64,000 nt of DNA from Ophiostoma sp. CBS 140.51. Its lineage: Eukaryota > Ascomycota > Sordariomycetes > Ophiostomatales > Ophiostomataceae. The notes below the pieces were generated by a model, which worked only from the letters and a program-made list of their open reading frames with translations, was not told the DNA's origin and ran no database searches. The stretch lies in NCBI GenBank assembly GCA_029298735.1, contig JANSLP010000022.1, positions 171,833 through 235,832 on the forward strand. The letters run 5' to 3'. Both the position numbers and the translations under genes were made by a program. This document shows, piece by piece, positions 35,510 through 46,813 of this stretch (position 1 is its first letter; each line of letters starts with the position of its first letter).

Positions 35510-37911
35510 GGTAGGCGAAAGGAGAGGAGGGCGGGAAGAGAAGACCGGAGGTGGAGAGTACGGCGCAAGGTTGGAGCTCGGACGAGGGAAGGCGCAAACC
35601 GGTGATGGCAGTGGCGCATAGCAAGAATGCAGAATAAGAGGCAAGAACGAGTCACGACGACGGTAATAAGGAAAGAAAAGAAAGAAAGAGGGAAAGAAAG
35701 AGAGAGGACAGAAAAATACGGGGAAAGGAAACTAAAGAACGGCAAGGCAAGGCCCAGAAAAGAAAGGAAGGCACAAAAGGTTGCGGTGCGGTGCGTGTAT
35801 TGCGTTACATGGGGAAACGCCGGCCGAGGAGGGACTAAAAAAATATAGAAAATAAAAAACGACTGCGAAATGTTTAAGCCCGTATCTCCGCTCCGGCAGG
35901 GAAGGTCCGTCTGTTTGGACTGGTCTGTCTTTGGTCTGTCTTTTGGTCCTCGTTTTAGGGTCCGTTGATAGCCAACTTTGCATTTTGCGACCGCTACTTT
36001 CCCGCCGCTACAAAGTATTTTGTACTTGTCACTCGTACACAGAGGAAAGAGAATAGAATACTTAACGAACTCCTGTTCGTTCTTTCCCCCTCTGCGATAG
36101 CATACGCTCGGCGCTTGAGGGTAAGGAGCTCCGTAATTATGAACGTCCGTCCCTTGAAATATGGGGATGTTATGACTTTCTAGGAAGGAGCAGCCCCGCG
36201 CCTACCCCCGAGCTCCTGGGGCAGTCTGGCAACCTATCGTGCTCTTGCCAAAAGCGAGCATTGGCAATCAACTGCTCTTGCTACGTGCGAAGCTGTAACG
36301 CCCAAGGTCGCTAGAGTCGGTCTTGACAAACGGCCGCGAGGCAATTGGAACAAACAAGAGAAGGCAAGGGGAAGGGGGAACGAAACCAAAAGGGTATTTC
36401 TTAGCGGCAAGTGCCAATTCAGGGCCAGCTCGGCGCGGCTCGGTGTTTAAAACGTCGTTGGATTTTCCCTTCTTGTCCAACGATTGTCCAATGCTTGTTC
36501 CGTGGCAAAGGAGACAGCGGGTCCAACAGGTGCAGAAGGTGCAGAGTATTAGTGGGGACACGCAAGACGCAACTGTCAATGTTGGTTCTCGTTGATCAGG
36601 AAAGAGCTGCTGTACGGTATGTATGGCATCTTTGGCTCTTTCCCGGTTCCCATGTACACGTGGACGAGGACAGGCAACAGTGATTACTTGTCTCTTCTTC
36701 AGGAAGGAGCAAACAAGCCCAATAGAACCTCTTCTCCGGTGTCTACAGAGACGTCCGTTGCAGTTATATTGCAGCTGCCTTCGTTATCCCCGAGTCTAGC
36801 GAAGCATTGCAGACACAATCAGATTGTGTCAGTCTTGAGAGGAGACAGCGCTTATTTTAGGGCTGCTTTGGCTCAGGATCAAAACAGGAAAATCAAAAGA
36901 CAGAACTTCGGCCGAGCAGGGCGGACAAAAGATACAGCATATTACCAAATACTCTCAAACTTGATTCGTCTTGAAAAGGAAACAGACACCCGGCATTTGG
37001 GTGCATATGAAAACGAGAGGGAACGGCAGGAGCAAGGGACACGGCATAGTCCATCGCCCAAACCTCCGCGGAGAGGTTCGGCAGACAATAAATTCCTTGA
37101 CACGCAACGTATTGGCAAACAGAAGAAACATCCATCGGTTCGGATACAATCCGCTTTTCCTGAACGTTTCTCCGCTGTCGCACACAGATTACCAGTGAAA
37201 AAAAGGTGTGGATCCATTCTACCCCTCCTTCTCTTCTCTATCCATCTTATCAGATTGCGACAAGACACCCGCCCCCAACCAAAAACCAACCAAACCATCC
37301 GAACCTCTTTTCCCCCTCCACTCCATGATGACAAGATCGACAGTCGGCATGTCGTGATGAGACGCCTGTCATGTTGGTTGTGAAGAGTTTTCAAGTATTA
37401 AAATCAGACCAAAAAATACGTTACGTATAGTACTGGGGTCTCGAGACGGTGTTTTCTTATTTCTACCTTGATATTGTTGTGTCTGTGCTCTCCAGTCCTG
37501 CTTCACAATGATGTTGCATCGTGCTTCGTAGTATTAAAGTTGACTATTCATTATTTCCTATTCTGGTCCAAATTAGTGCAAGTAAATAATTGAAGACGTA
37601 ACTATCAAAAGCTGGCAATCTGATTACCGATCCGTGCTTGACGTAAAAAGAAAAAGAAGAAAACATATTAAACCATGAAGCCGAAAATCAGCTCGTCTTA
37701 ACAAAGGTATTCCTATTCCAAAAACAGAGAGAAAATTTAAAAAAAAACAGACAAAGTGCCATCTAGAACTGGGAAATCACTAATATAAAAGGAAATAAAA
37801 GGAGCTCGTAAAAATAACAAGAGAAAGGCATATAAACGCGCCGTACATAAATAAAATAAAGCTTGCAAAGCCATAATCTTCCACCTTTTTTTTTGCTCTT
37901 CTTCCCTCCCC
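35510..37911. other. Intergenic 2.4 kb: APD1-like promoter and SCT1 3' region
   Basis: Positions 35510-35800 are purine-rich on the plus strand, a pyrimidine-rich leader for the Apd1-like gene. One open frame of 263 codons on the plus strand (36592-37383, opening with TTG) is not supported as a gene. From 37400 the DNA is AT-rich and is probably the SCT1 3' UTR. Confidence 0.6.
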
Positions 37912-40464
37912 TTACACATTCTTCTTGGCGTTCTCACTGTCGTCGCTCTCCTCGTCTTCATCATCCTGGATCAGCGTGAACCCGTGGTTCGTCTGGCTCT
38001 GCCGCCGCCGCAGCTCACCACGCTCGCGCATCGCCGCACGGATCTTCTTGGCCGCCTCGTCAAAGCCTTCCTTGGAGTCCAGCGTCGTGAAGGCGCTCAC
38101 AGGGAAACCACCCGAGCCGAACGCGCCGCCACTGCTACTGCTGCGCGACCGCGAGCGGGACCGGGACGAGGGCCGTGTCGCAAAGATTCCAATCTGGCCA
38201 ATGTTGCTGAAGGACTCGTTGTGCGGGATGGCACGGCCATATAGAGTGCCAGAAGCACCACCGTGGCCACCTGCAGCACTGCCAACAGAGTTCTCGCTGT
38301 CGGTGCGCCGGCGGCCGTTCTTGGTGGTGGCCGGGTAGGACACGTGAGGACCGTGCGTTGTGGCTGTGGGCGAGGGCGGGCCTTGTGGTGACATGGACAC
38401 GGCCGAGGACACAGAGTGGTGCAAGTCGTCGGACGAGCCGGCGCCACTGGCCGCCAGGGGCATTTTGATAAGACGCTTCTGGTCAAAGTCGGGGAACATT
38501 TCGGGGCCCAGCGTGTTGATAAGATCTGTGACCTGCTTCTGCAGCTCGGCACGGCGTTCACGGAGGCGCTGGATATTGTAGCTCGACGACGGGTTCATGC
38601 ACAGGATGAGGGGGCGGAGGGATTTCACTATGTCCATGCCGACCTCACCGAAGCGCAGAGCAGCGAACGTGATGGCAGGGAAGACGATCCACCCAGTCAA
38701 GAACACAAGCCACCAGGGCGCCTCAGCCGCCCACTGCGGGACGTAGCCCCAGAGCCGGTCGGACCCAAACTTGATGACGAAGAGCACGCAGTAAAAGTTG
38801 TAGAGAAGAGGGGCCAGAGCCATCGACACGAGCAGCTTCCAGGTGGCCATGACGTCGCGGCCCTGGATCTTGACAGACGAGCCAGCAAGCGCCTCGGCAG
38901 CCTTGCGGCGACTGTACAGCTTGGTGGCCACGAATATGGGCGAGAACAGGAGCAGACCGGGCAGCACGGCAATCGAGAGCACAAACAGCTGGCCAAGACG
39001 GAAGATGAACAAAGCCACAACCTTCCACCACGGCATGCGCGCGTAGTTGACCTGGTGGTCGCGGATGTTGAGGTACCGCAACTGACGGTTGTAGTCGTTG
39101 ACGGCGTGCTGGACCTTGCGCAGACGCTCGTCGTCCTTGTACTTGTCAAAACCCATGGCGAGGCGGCGGTTCAGCTCAACCACCACAGGGAGGGGCAGCT
39201 TCTTGCCCGTGGGGTTGTACAGGCGGCGGGCCGCTTGGATTAGCATGAGGGTATCGTAGTCAGGCGTCGACACCGTCACGGCACCAAGAGCATTGTGAAC
39301 CGTGTCAAGCAGCTGGGCCACAGCGTCACGGCGCTGGCCAGCCTTGTACATTTGCACCAGCTCGGGAGGGACCTCAAAGGGAGGGCCAAACTCGACGACG
39401 GCCCGCGACCGGAACTTGTGTGCGTGGAAGTAGTTCATACCGACGGGCACAATCTTGAGGCCGCAGTCAGGCGAGTCAGCCAGTGTACCAAGCGCCATGA
39501 TGGCCACACCGGCCTTGAGCGGCAGCAGACCGGGTCGATCGTGGCTACCACCCTCCGGGAAAATGCCAACACAGCCGCCGTTACGTAGCCGGTTGAACAC
39601 TGCGTGGTAAACCTTGGTCTGGTCGATATGGGGTGCCAACTTAAACTTAGTACCCTGGTACCCAGGTGCCGAACCGCCAGCCTTGCGGACGGCCTCCTTG
39701 TTGACAAAGTTGCCCTCGTCGTCAACCTCGCTCGGGTCGCGGCCCGTCAGCTGGAGCATAGCTGTCCGGCCGGAAAAGGGGCGCTTTAGACGCAGCTTGT
39801 CCGGGCCCAGAATTTGTGCAATGTCGACGCTCGACCCGCTCTGACCCTTAACAGACGGGAGGAACACCATACCGTTCACTTCCGCGTCTTTCTCAAAGTT
39901 GGTGCCCACACCTTGGAGCAGGGTCGGGCCATTGATCGGATCCGGCAGGTAAATGGTGCCTTTGACAGGCTTGGCAGAGTCCTGAGCGCGGCCGACGGGG
40001 ACGGAGCCGACCTGGCGCGAAGCCCAGCCGATGAAGCCATGGACAGACTTCTGGGCCACCAGGAGAGACACCCGACGCTTGGACTCGGTGCGCAGAGTGC
40101 GCTGCAGGATAAGGGCGTCGACGAACTGGTTGGCGTGCGGTGCCGCAACGAAGAGGACAGGGCCCTGACGGGGCACCTTCCAAGAGCCGCGCGGGTGAAC
40201 TTCGCGGAAGAAGAGGTCGACGAGCACGGACATGGTCCAAAGGAAGGTATCATACTTCCAGTTACTCATGGGGTAGAGCTCCTTCTCAGGCTTGGCGGGA
40301 GGTGCGCTGCTGCTCGAGGCATCCTTGTCCTTGCCGGTCTGTGCCACGGTGGTCTTCTGGCCGCCCTCCTCCTCGTCCTTGCCCTCCTTCTCCTTCTGAT
40401 AACGTGGCTGATTTGGTGCCGAAGCCATGGCGGCGACGGCGATGGTCGCTTCGTCCTGCGCCAT
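37912..40464 (-). CDS. SCT1: Glycerol-3-phosphate/DHAP sn-1 acyltransferase (Sct1/Gpt2)
   Basis: A single exon of 850 residues. The start MAQDEATIAVAAMAS is the first ATG of the frame; a charged, disordered leader of about 80 residues precedes FLWTMSVLVDLFFREVHPRG. The acyltransferase domain has motif I APHANQFVD near residue 105-112 and motif III FPEGGSHDRP near 301-310, the forms known from fungal Gat1/Gat2. Hydrophobic segments lie around residues 470-600, for example LFVLSIAVLPGLLLFSPIFV and WWLVFLTGWIVFPAITFAAL. The C-terminal 180 residues are Ser-rich with SRSRSRSRSS and an acidic DDEDEESDDSE end, likely phosphorylation targets. The enzyme acylates glycerol 3-phosphate (and dihydroxyacetone phosphate) in the ER, the first step of phosphatidic acid and triacylglycerol synthesis. 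Sct1 and Gpt2 cannot be told apart from one gene. Confidence 0.95.
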   Translation of the reverse strand: MAQDEATIAVAAMASAPNQPRYQKEKEGKDEEEGGQKTTVAQTGKDKDASSSSAPPAKPEKELYPMSNWKYDTFLWTMSVLVDLFFREVHPRGSWKVPRQGPVLFVAAPHANQFVDALILQRTLRTESKRRVSLLVAQKSVHGFIGWASRQVGSVPVGRAQDSAKPVKGTIYLPDPINGPTLLQGVGTNFEKDAEVNGMVFLPSVKGQSGSSVDIAQILGPDKLRLKRPFSGRTAMLQLTGRDPSEVDDEGNFVNKEAVRKAGGSAPGYQGTKFKLAPHIDQTKVYHAVFNRLRNGGCVGIFPEGGSHDRPGLLPLKAGVAIMALGTLADSPDCGLKIVPVGMNYFHAHKFRSRAVVEFGPPFEVPPELVQMYKAGQRRDAVAQLLDTVHNALGAVTVSTPDYDTLMLIQAARRLYNPTGKKLPLPVVVELNRRLAMGFDKYKDDERLRKVQHAVNDYNRQLRYLNIRDHQVNYARMPWWKVVALFIFRLGQLFVLSIAVLPGLLLFSPIFVATKLYSRRKAAEALAGSSVKIQGRDVMATWKLLVSMALAPLLYNFYCVLFVIKFGSDRLWGYVPQWAAEAPWWLVFLTGWIVFPAITFAALRFGEVGMDIVKSLRPLILCMNPSSSYNIQRLRERRAELQKQVTDLINTLGPEMFPDFDQKRLIKMPLAASGAGSSDDLHHSVSSAVSMSPQGPPSPTATTHGPHVSYPATTKNGRRRTDSENSVGSAAGGHGGASGTLYGRAIPHNESFSNIGQIGIFATRPSSRSRSRSRSSSSGGAFGSGGFPVSAFTTLDSKEGFDEAAKKIRAAMRERGELRRRQSQTNHGFTLIQDDEDEESDDSENAKKNV

Positions 40465-40733
40465 GGTGAGCTCTGGTTTTCGTTTTCGTCTTTCTTATCG
40501 CTCGGGTATAGATGGCGGCTTCAGGGGTAGAGTATCGTCAACTCGAGGCCTCTGGCATCAACGGTCGATCCTGTATTCGATGCGGAACGCTCGGTATCGT
40601 CTTGTGCGTTCTTGTCGGGTCCGGAGTTCGGGGTTGATGAGTTTGGTTATGTGCGGCCAGTATGACCAAAATTTTGTTGGGGAAAGGAGCTACCAAAAAG
40701 AGCTCCAAGAAAGGGAGGTAGGGACTTCGATAG

Positions 40734-40739
40734 TATATA
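40734..40739 (-). promoter_or_regulatory. TATA-like element upstream of SCT1
   Basis: TATATA in the context GCTTATATACTATC (minus strand) lies 270 bases before the SCT1 start codon. The call rests on match and distance alone. Confidence 0.3.
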
Positions 40740-41939
40740 AGCTGCGGGCGATCGGCAAACGAGTGGCACACAGAAATAAGGCTTGTCAGTTGGATCTGAC
40801 CACCATCACCCTCTGTTTCGCTGTTCGGGAGAGAGGGATGTTAGGGATGTTGTGTTCTGGGCGGAAGGGATGGCGAGACGAAAAGCACACAAAAAAAGGA
40901 CAATGTGCCAAATAAGTGACGTTATCGCGGGTAGCTGCGTGGCTGGGATTTCCTGTTTTGCCGGGGGAAGGAGGGGATGGAGTGGAGGCGGGAAAGAACA
41001 GGAGCGACTGGCTAGCGCGAAAGAAAAAAAAAGAGAAAGCGAGGAAAAAAGCACACAGGAAAACCGTCTGATTTTATCCACTGGCAGGACAAGTGGACAG
41101 GTGACAGATAGTGTTCGGGGGCCCCAGAAAAGAGAGAGAAAAGAGCAGGAGGAGAACAATAGGCGAGGCTAGGCGTGTGAAAATAGCACCTAAAATGGGC
41201 AACTCTCGCGTTTTCTCTCGCTGCCTGGCCACTGACTCTCCGCTTTTCCCCGGAGTTCAGTGCTGTTGGGGCTAGCAGCACAGGGAGAATTAGTGAAGGA
41301 TGGAGAGCTGGAGAAGAGGAGAAAGAAAGGGGGTTGAAGAAAAAAATCTTAATAAAAACCAGACCCGGACAAAAGCCATCACAGACAGAGGAGGCGAAAA
41401 TGTGAAAATGCTCAATAGATAAACCGAGATACGGGGCTCACAAGAGAAAGAAAGAGCGACCGATTAAACAGAAGGGGAAAGACCCAAGGCTGCAACCAAC
41501 ATGCAAGTGCAGCAAAGTGCAGCAGGTGCGATCACTGGCGTCCGCCACTGTGGGGTTACATCCAACAAGGGCAGGCAGGATAGCCGAGAAACGATGGCAG
41601 GTGCCAAGGCCGAGAGACGAAAAAAGTCGAGGTGAAAGTATGAAAAACGACACGAAAAAGGAAAGAGAGGAAAGAGCCTTGGCCGTGTCCAGACTTGTGT
41701 CCCTTTTTTGTTTTTCGTCTGGTCGATCCGGGGTCCACGGGGAAGGCGCAAACCGCAAGCGTGGATATTATCACAAGCCAGCGATACGCCCCTTCATTGG
41801 CAGACAAGACAGGCAAGAACGTGGGCAAGACACAACCGTGGGGGAAAGGAATGGAGAACGTGTACCGAGTAACTGGGGAAGGTACGACAGAGTTCTCGCA
41901 AGGCTCTACAAAAGAAAAAGTAAGGAAGGAGCAGCCGAA

Positions 41940-41970
41940 TTGTTTGTTTGTTTGTTTGTTTGTTTGTTTT
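41940..41970. repeat. (TTTG)n microsatellite
   Basis: About seven tandem copies of the tetranucleotide TTTG without interruption, between SCT1 and ETP1. Useful as a length-variable marker. Confidence 0.95.
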
Positions 41971-43293
41971 GCTAATTTGTGAGACCGTGGCAATGGAACC
42001 AGTGAAGGCCTGACAAACTCTTCTCTTTCACCGCTGGATGCAACCTCAAAGGCAAATTCAACGAATTAGTAAATTTACTGGATTCTATGTCCGTCAGCAC
42101 AACATAAAACGCAACAGCAACCTCGGTCGACCTCGTATCCTGCAACTTGCCATGGAAAGGCGAAAGAACGAGGAAAGAACGACCGAGAAGCATGCAAGAC
42201 AATAAATGGAAACTATTATTAAAATATTGCACGACATGCAGTGCCCGCCAAGGAAAATACAGAAATACAGACCTCACTTCACTTTCGGAGTACACGTAAA
42301 GATATGGACGGGAAAAGTCAGAATAGGAAAAGGCCCGAGATTGGAGCTGATACGCTCAACCGATTTTGCCACAGATTTGCAGTGTCAAAATCAAACCCCG
42401 CCAGCCCCACGAGAGTTCTTTTTTCTTTCAACGGTCTCCCATCGTGCCTTCCATCGTGCTTTTCCAAAATCCTCACCTTGTGATAGCCTCAGAAAGACCA
42501 ACATGTTAAAGTCGTTTTTAAAATGTCCTGAAAAATCCAACCATGCCTGTTGGACTGGACAGCCTCTGATCCGAGATCCAATGTAGCATGTTTCTTCGTT
42601 CCTTCAAAGCCATGCTTCCTCATGTCGCATTGTCACAAGAAGGCTACGAGTCGCCTGGTCTAATGCGGTTCCATCCGAAGCCGACTTAGAGCCTCGTAGC
42701 TTTTATTTTAGAGTTGCCAAAAAAATTTTGAGCTCGGCCGGATTTGTCCCGTGGGGCGCGTTCGTTGATTTTCAGCAATTGAGACGCGATTTCAAGTTTT
42801 TCGACATGTGAAAGCGCCCACACTAAACTCCACATATGTCGTACACATGCCCCCAGGGGCACGAAAGTAACCTCGCATCAACGTCAAGGCGGGGATACGC
42901 AGGAACGAAGACAAAGCGCGTCTGTCAACAAGTGGATTGAATCACATATGATTTCTCGATAAGCTTGTGGGTAAGGTACATTTGATGAAGTCTAGTGTTT
43001 GGTTTTTATGATTGTTTTTTAATTCATTTTCAGCTCGTTTTTATTTCATATTTTTTTTTATTCTGTAAATAAATTCAGTCTCAAGACAGAAGTTTTATTC
43101 AAAATAAATAAACAAAGTGAACATCATTGAAAACAAAAGTAAAAGAGAATATTAAATTGGACTAAACAAAAGACTGACTGGCTATAAACAGTGCCTTCCA
43201 ACGGCCACCCATCGGCCATCCAATGGTTATCCAATATAAAGTAATACTAAGTGATATAAAACGTAACTCATAACTTCTTCTCGATCACGCGGT

Positions 43294-45774
43294 CTACCGC
43301 CGCCGCCCCTTGCCCTTGTTCTTCTTCTTCTCTTCTGGCACACTAGCCGTGCCGCCTTCCACTTCGCCGGCAGCCACTTGCCCCTCTGCTTCGAGCTCGC
43401 GCAGCTTCTCTTGTCCTGAGATGAACATGGTCAGGTCGCGGTTCGTTTCACGTAGCTCGGCCGCTTCGGCTTGTGCGGCCGCCAGCTGTTCTTGGTGGGC
43501 AGCTGCCTGCTCCTGGACGTGCTTGATGCGTACCATGAGTCCCTCTGATACCCTCTTCTCGTCCTGCAGGGACTTGCTCAGCCCACGGGCCAGTTCGGCA
43601 GCCTTGTCGGCACGCCGCTTCTCTCGCTCGACATCGCGTTCAAGGGCGGGCACGGTGGTCTCCGCCAGAGTGGTATGGGCTGCACGTAGAGATGCAAGCT
43701 CGCGCATGGCTTCGGCAGTCTGGGCAGAGGCCGACTCAGCAGCGGCAGCGGCTTTGCTGGCCTTGTCGGCGGCTTTGTTGACCATTTCCTCGAAATAGAC
43801 GCGCTGGCTCTCAAGCTGGCTCGTCAACAAGTGGGTGTACTCCAGGCCAATATTGTCGAGTTTGGCACGCGGGACGACGTCTTCATCGTAGTCGTCGTGT
43901 CGTCGCCGACCGTTCCTCCGTCCGCCATTCTGGCCCTCTCCTTCTTCGTCGTCATCGTCGCCACCTTGCCTATTACCTCCGCGCCGGGCATCCCGTCCGC
44001 TGCTGCGCCCCGGCAGCTCGACAATCTTACCGTCGCCCTTGTCGCGGATGAGGCGGTGCACCCACATGTCACCGGCATAGTCCCACACATGCTGCGTCTC
44101 GAGCTCGAGTGAAAATGAGTGCATAGTCTCTTTCCAGTGCTCTTTGGCGTGGCCACCTTTGTAGCGGCCGCAGCCGACATTGCCGCAAATCAGGCAGATC
44201 CAGAGGTCGTCTGGACAGTCGCATACAGAGCAGAGGTTGGACACGCCGCCTGCACCAAAGGGTTGGGAATATGGATTTGACGGGTCATAAGGGTTTGCGG
44301 AGCCAAACGACGACGGACCTGCCTCGCCGCCTAAGCTGCCAATCTTGTCGGAGCTACCGCCAGGGCCCATGAGCGCCATGGCCATTTGGGAAGGGTTGGT
44401 GGCGCGGCACACGGGACACCCAGAGCCCTTCCATGTCTGCAGACATGTGCAGTGGAACACATGCTGACACAAAATGGTCATGATGCCCGCCGTATCGTCC
44501 ATGCGTTCGAGGCATACAGGACACGTCGGCAGCTCGATAAGGTTGGCCGTCGGTGGTGGGAGTGGTCGTAACGAACTGAGTGAGGCCGGCTCTTTGCCGC
44601 TATGGCTCAGTCGGTGCGGTGGTAGTGATGGCCGGTTGTCGTTGGCCGACTTTGATTGTGTGCCGCCATGTAAGACAGCGGTCACTTTTGTTGGGCCTGC
44701 CACTTCGTTTTGCCGCTCTCGGATGCCCAAGGAGTCCGGCGTTTCAATGGCAATCGATTTGACAAACGCCACATGGCAAATTTCGGACTCCATGCTGTTG
44801 AGCACGCGCCCATCAAAGGCAGCCCTCCAGGCTTTGGCATGCTTGCTGTCGCGGAACTTGATCAAGACCATGTAGCGGTTGGTGCGGCTGGTCATAATCA
44901 TGCGGTAGTGGCTGACGTCGCGGCTCCAATCTTCGCCGACAAAGCCCAAGAAGTCACGGGGGGTCATGTAGCTGGGGACGGCGGGGATGCACAGAATTGT
45001 ACCGTCACTGCCATCACTGCCGTCACCGCCGTACTCGTCGGCGTCTTCGCTAATGTATGTTGGACCGCCCTCACGGTACAAATGGACAATGCCCCAGCCG
45101 GCATCTGTCGTCTTAGTGGCTAGCGGGTTGTAGCGGCTACGGGTGGCCTGGCCGGCGCCGCCAAGCACAGGCCCCAATGAAGCGGCTGGTATTGGTTTGT
45201 CGTCTATTGCTTGTGTGTCTGTGGCGTGTCCTGCGCTTGCAGCGCCCGCTCCATCCTGGGATGGTCCCTCCATGTCGAAGCTCGCAATGCGTACGCGCCC
45301 AAAGCGCCAGTCACGCGCAGCTGTTTCTGGACCAAGACCGGCTGTAAGTCGTGGTATCAGTGCTCTCGAGTTGTGATGGTGGTTTATTGTGTGTTCTTCT
45401 TGTGGCAAAGGTCCGTCACTGTCGCTATCTCGTGCGGCTGCTTTGCCGAGCTGTCGTGACGAGCTGCCTTCAGACGGTGACTCGTATGGGCTTTTGATTA
45501 TGCTGCCGAGTCTGCTGCTGCCGCTGCCGTTTCCACTGCTGTCATGCTTGTTTCGTACCGGGAGTGCGGCAAGGATATCGTCGTCGTCGGTGGTCCCGCT
45601 TCCGTTGTTCTCTTCGTCTGCCGCCGCCTGCCACGGAAGATCGTCGAAGATGCTTGCGCCGGGGTCGGGACGCCAGATGTTGGGGGGTAAGGACGCCTCG
45701 TCAGTCACAGATGAGGTCGGATCAGGCGTTGGGTAGAGCTCAAAGGTCAAGTGGTATGCGTGGGAGGAAGGCAT
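43294..45774 (-). CDS. ETP1: BRAP2/Etp1-type RING-H2 and UBP zinc-finger protein
   Basis: A single exon of 826 residues with the full BRAP2 layout. A disordered Ser/Gly-rich N-terminus leads to the BRAP2 RRM-like domain (about 256-340: GTILCIPAVPSYMTPRDFLG, then RYMVLIKFRDSKHAKAWR). The RING-H2 finger follows at about 418-455 (CPVCLERM, then LCQHVFHCTCLQTW and GCPVC). The UBP zinc finger lies at about 511-571 (CSVCDCPDDLWICLICGNVG, CGRYKGGHAKEHW, HVWDYAGDMWVHRL). A long coiled coil spans about 655-800, and the end is basic, KKKNKGKGRRR. RING gives E3 ubiquitin-ligase activity and the UBP finger binds the free ubiquitin C-terminus. Animal BRAP2 tempers Ras signalling; yeast Etp1 is linked to ethanol tolerance and protein turnover. 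ATG 45774 is the first in frame. The polyubiquitin gene next to it is probably chance. Confidence 0.95.
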   Translation of the reverse strand: MPSSHAYHLTFELYPTPDPTSSVTDEASLPPNIWRPDPGASIFDDLPWQAAADEENNGSGTTDDDDILAALPVRNKHDSSGNGSGSSRLGSIIKSPYESPSEGSSSRQLGKAAARDSDSDGPLPQEEHTINHHHNSRALIPRLTAGLGPETAARDWRFGRVRIASFDMEGPSQDGAGAASAGHATDTQAIDDKPIPAASLGPVLGGAGQATRSRYNPLATKTTDAGWGIVHLYREGGPTYISEDADEYGGDGSDGSDGTILCIPAVPSYMTPRDFLGFVGEDWSRDVSHYRMIMTSRTNRYMVLIKFRDSKHAKAWRAAFDGRVLNSMESEICHVAFVKSIAIETPDSLGIRERQNEVAGPTKVTAVLHGGTQSKSANDNRPSLPPHRLSHSGKEPASLSSLRPLPPPTANLIELPTCPVCLERMDDTAGIMTILCQHVFHCTCLQTWKGSGCPVCRATNPSQMAMALMGPGGSSDKIGSLGGEAGPSSFGSANPYDPSNPYSQPFGAGGVSNLCSVCDCPDDLWICLICGNVGCGRYKGGHAKEHWKETMHSFSLELETQHVWDYAGDMWVHRLIRDKGDGKIVELPGRSSGRDARRGGNRQGGDDDDEEGEGQNGGRRNGRRRHDDYDEDVVPRAKLDNIGLEYTHLLTSQLESQRVYFEEMVNKAADKASKAAAAAESASAQTAEAMRELASLRAAHTTLAETTVPALERDVEREKRRADKAAELARGLSKSLQDEKRVSEGLMVRIKHVQEQAAAHQEQLAAAQAEAAELRETNRDLTMFISGQEKLRELEAEGQVAAGEVEGGTASVPEEKKKNKGKGRRR

Positions 45775-46813
45775 GGGGTCGGCCTGAGTGGGAGGGAGGA
45801 GGATGTTGTCGATGCTTGCTCGTCTTGTTGCTCGTTGCTCGATGGCCGCTGGGGCCCTTCAGTGGAGGGAACGTCGAGAAAACTGACGTATAAGCAGTGC
45901 GCGCAAAAGAAACAGTTTAACAGCTAACACGTCTTCTTCATCGCACGTTGGCAGTCCCTCGAGCGGGTGCGTTGTCGTGGTGGTAGTTTAGCTGGAGGAG
46001 AAAGAAGCCTACTTGATAGCTGTCGTCAGGGTTGTGGTAAAAATCGTCACCAGGTCTATCGATAGTTTGCACGTGGGGAAAGCAGCCCCGCTCGGGGAAG
46101 GCGCTATGGGCGATAAGAATACAGTGGAGTCAGGCTGTATCAGGCAACATCAGGCCTTCTTTGTCAGCGGCGATGGAAGGCGCAATGAGGCAATCTGGTG
46201 GCGATCGCGGTTGCCAATGGAGGATGCATTTACTGTGTTGGTACTTTCCAGAATTCATGACACTCTTATTACTATTTTCAGCCGATATCTGCCTCGATGG
46301 CCTTGAGGCCAACATTACACAAAAGCCTCACCTCGAGAACGCCTTTTCTGTCCTCCCTATCTACTCCGTACACAGTGGACACTCTTTGCGGCCCCGTTTC
46401 TGGTCTCCGCCACCTACGAACTCCACTGACAGCTCTCACTCTCCACCAAAAAGGATCCTCTTTTCCGAAGGTGGCGCCGACCACATCCACTGTAGAGATC
46501 CAGACCGGTGATGACGTTCAACGTTTCGCGTCACAGTGAGTCAACGGCGACTATCACAGCCTTCCACCTGTTCATTCTGATTCTGATTCTGAATTATTTT
46601 TTTTACTTTTATTCCACGAAAGTTTGTCCTTTGTCACGTTGCATTTTGAACAAAAGTAATGGTGTGTTCGACCGCAAATAATGCGTTATCGAGAGTGGTA
46701 GTGTTTCATTCAAGAAAAAAGGCAGCAAAGCTGTCCTTTTCAATCGTCGGGATATCTAAATCAAAGAAAAACTAAAACTAAAGGAAGGAAAGAAAGAATC
46801 GTCCAGCAACCGC
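45775..46813. other. Intergenic 1.0 kb: ETP1 promoter and polyubiquitin 3' UTR
   Basis: No gene is supported. A short (ATTCTG)3 run lies near 46574-46592, followed by AT-rich sequence likely to be the polyubiquitin 3' UTR. Short plus-strand frames at 46000-46530 resemble nothing known. Confidence 0.6.

Larger units (their letters stand above)
40465..43293. other. Intergenic 2.8 kb: SCT1 promoter and ETP1 3' region
   Basis: Contains a TATATA element at 40734-40739, a (TTTG)n microsatellite at 41940-41970, and AT-rich DNA from about 42680 to 43290 that should include the ETP1 3' UTR. Open frames are short and overlap on both strands. No gene is supported. Confidence 0.6.
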
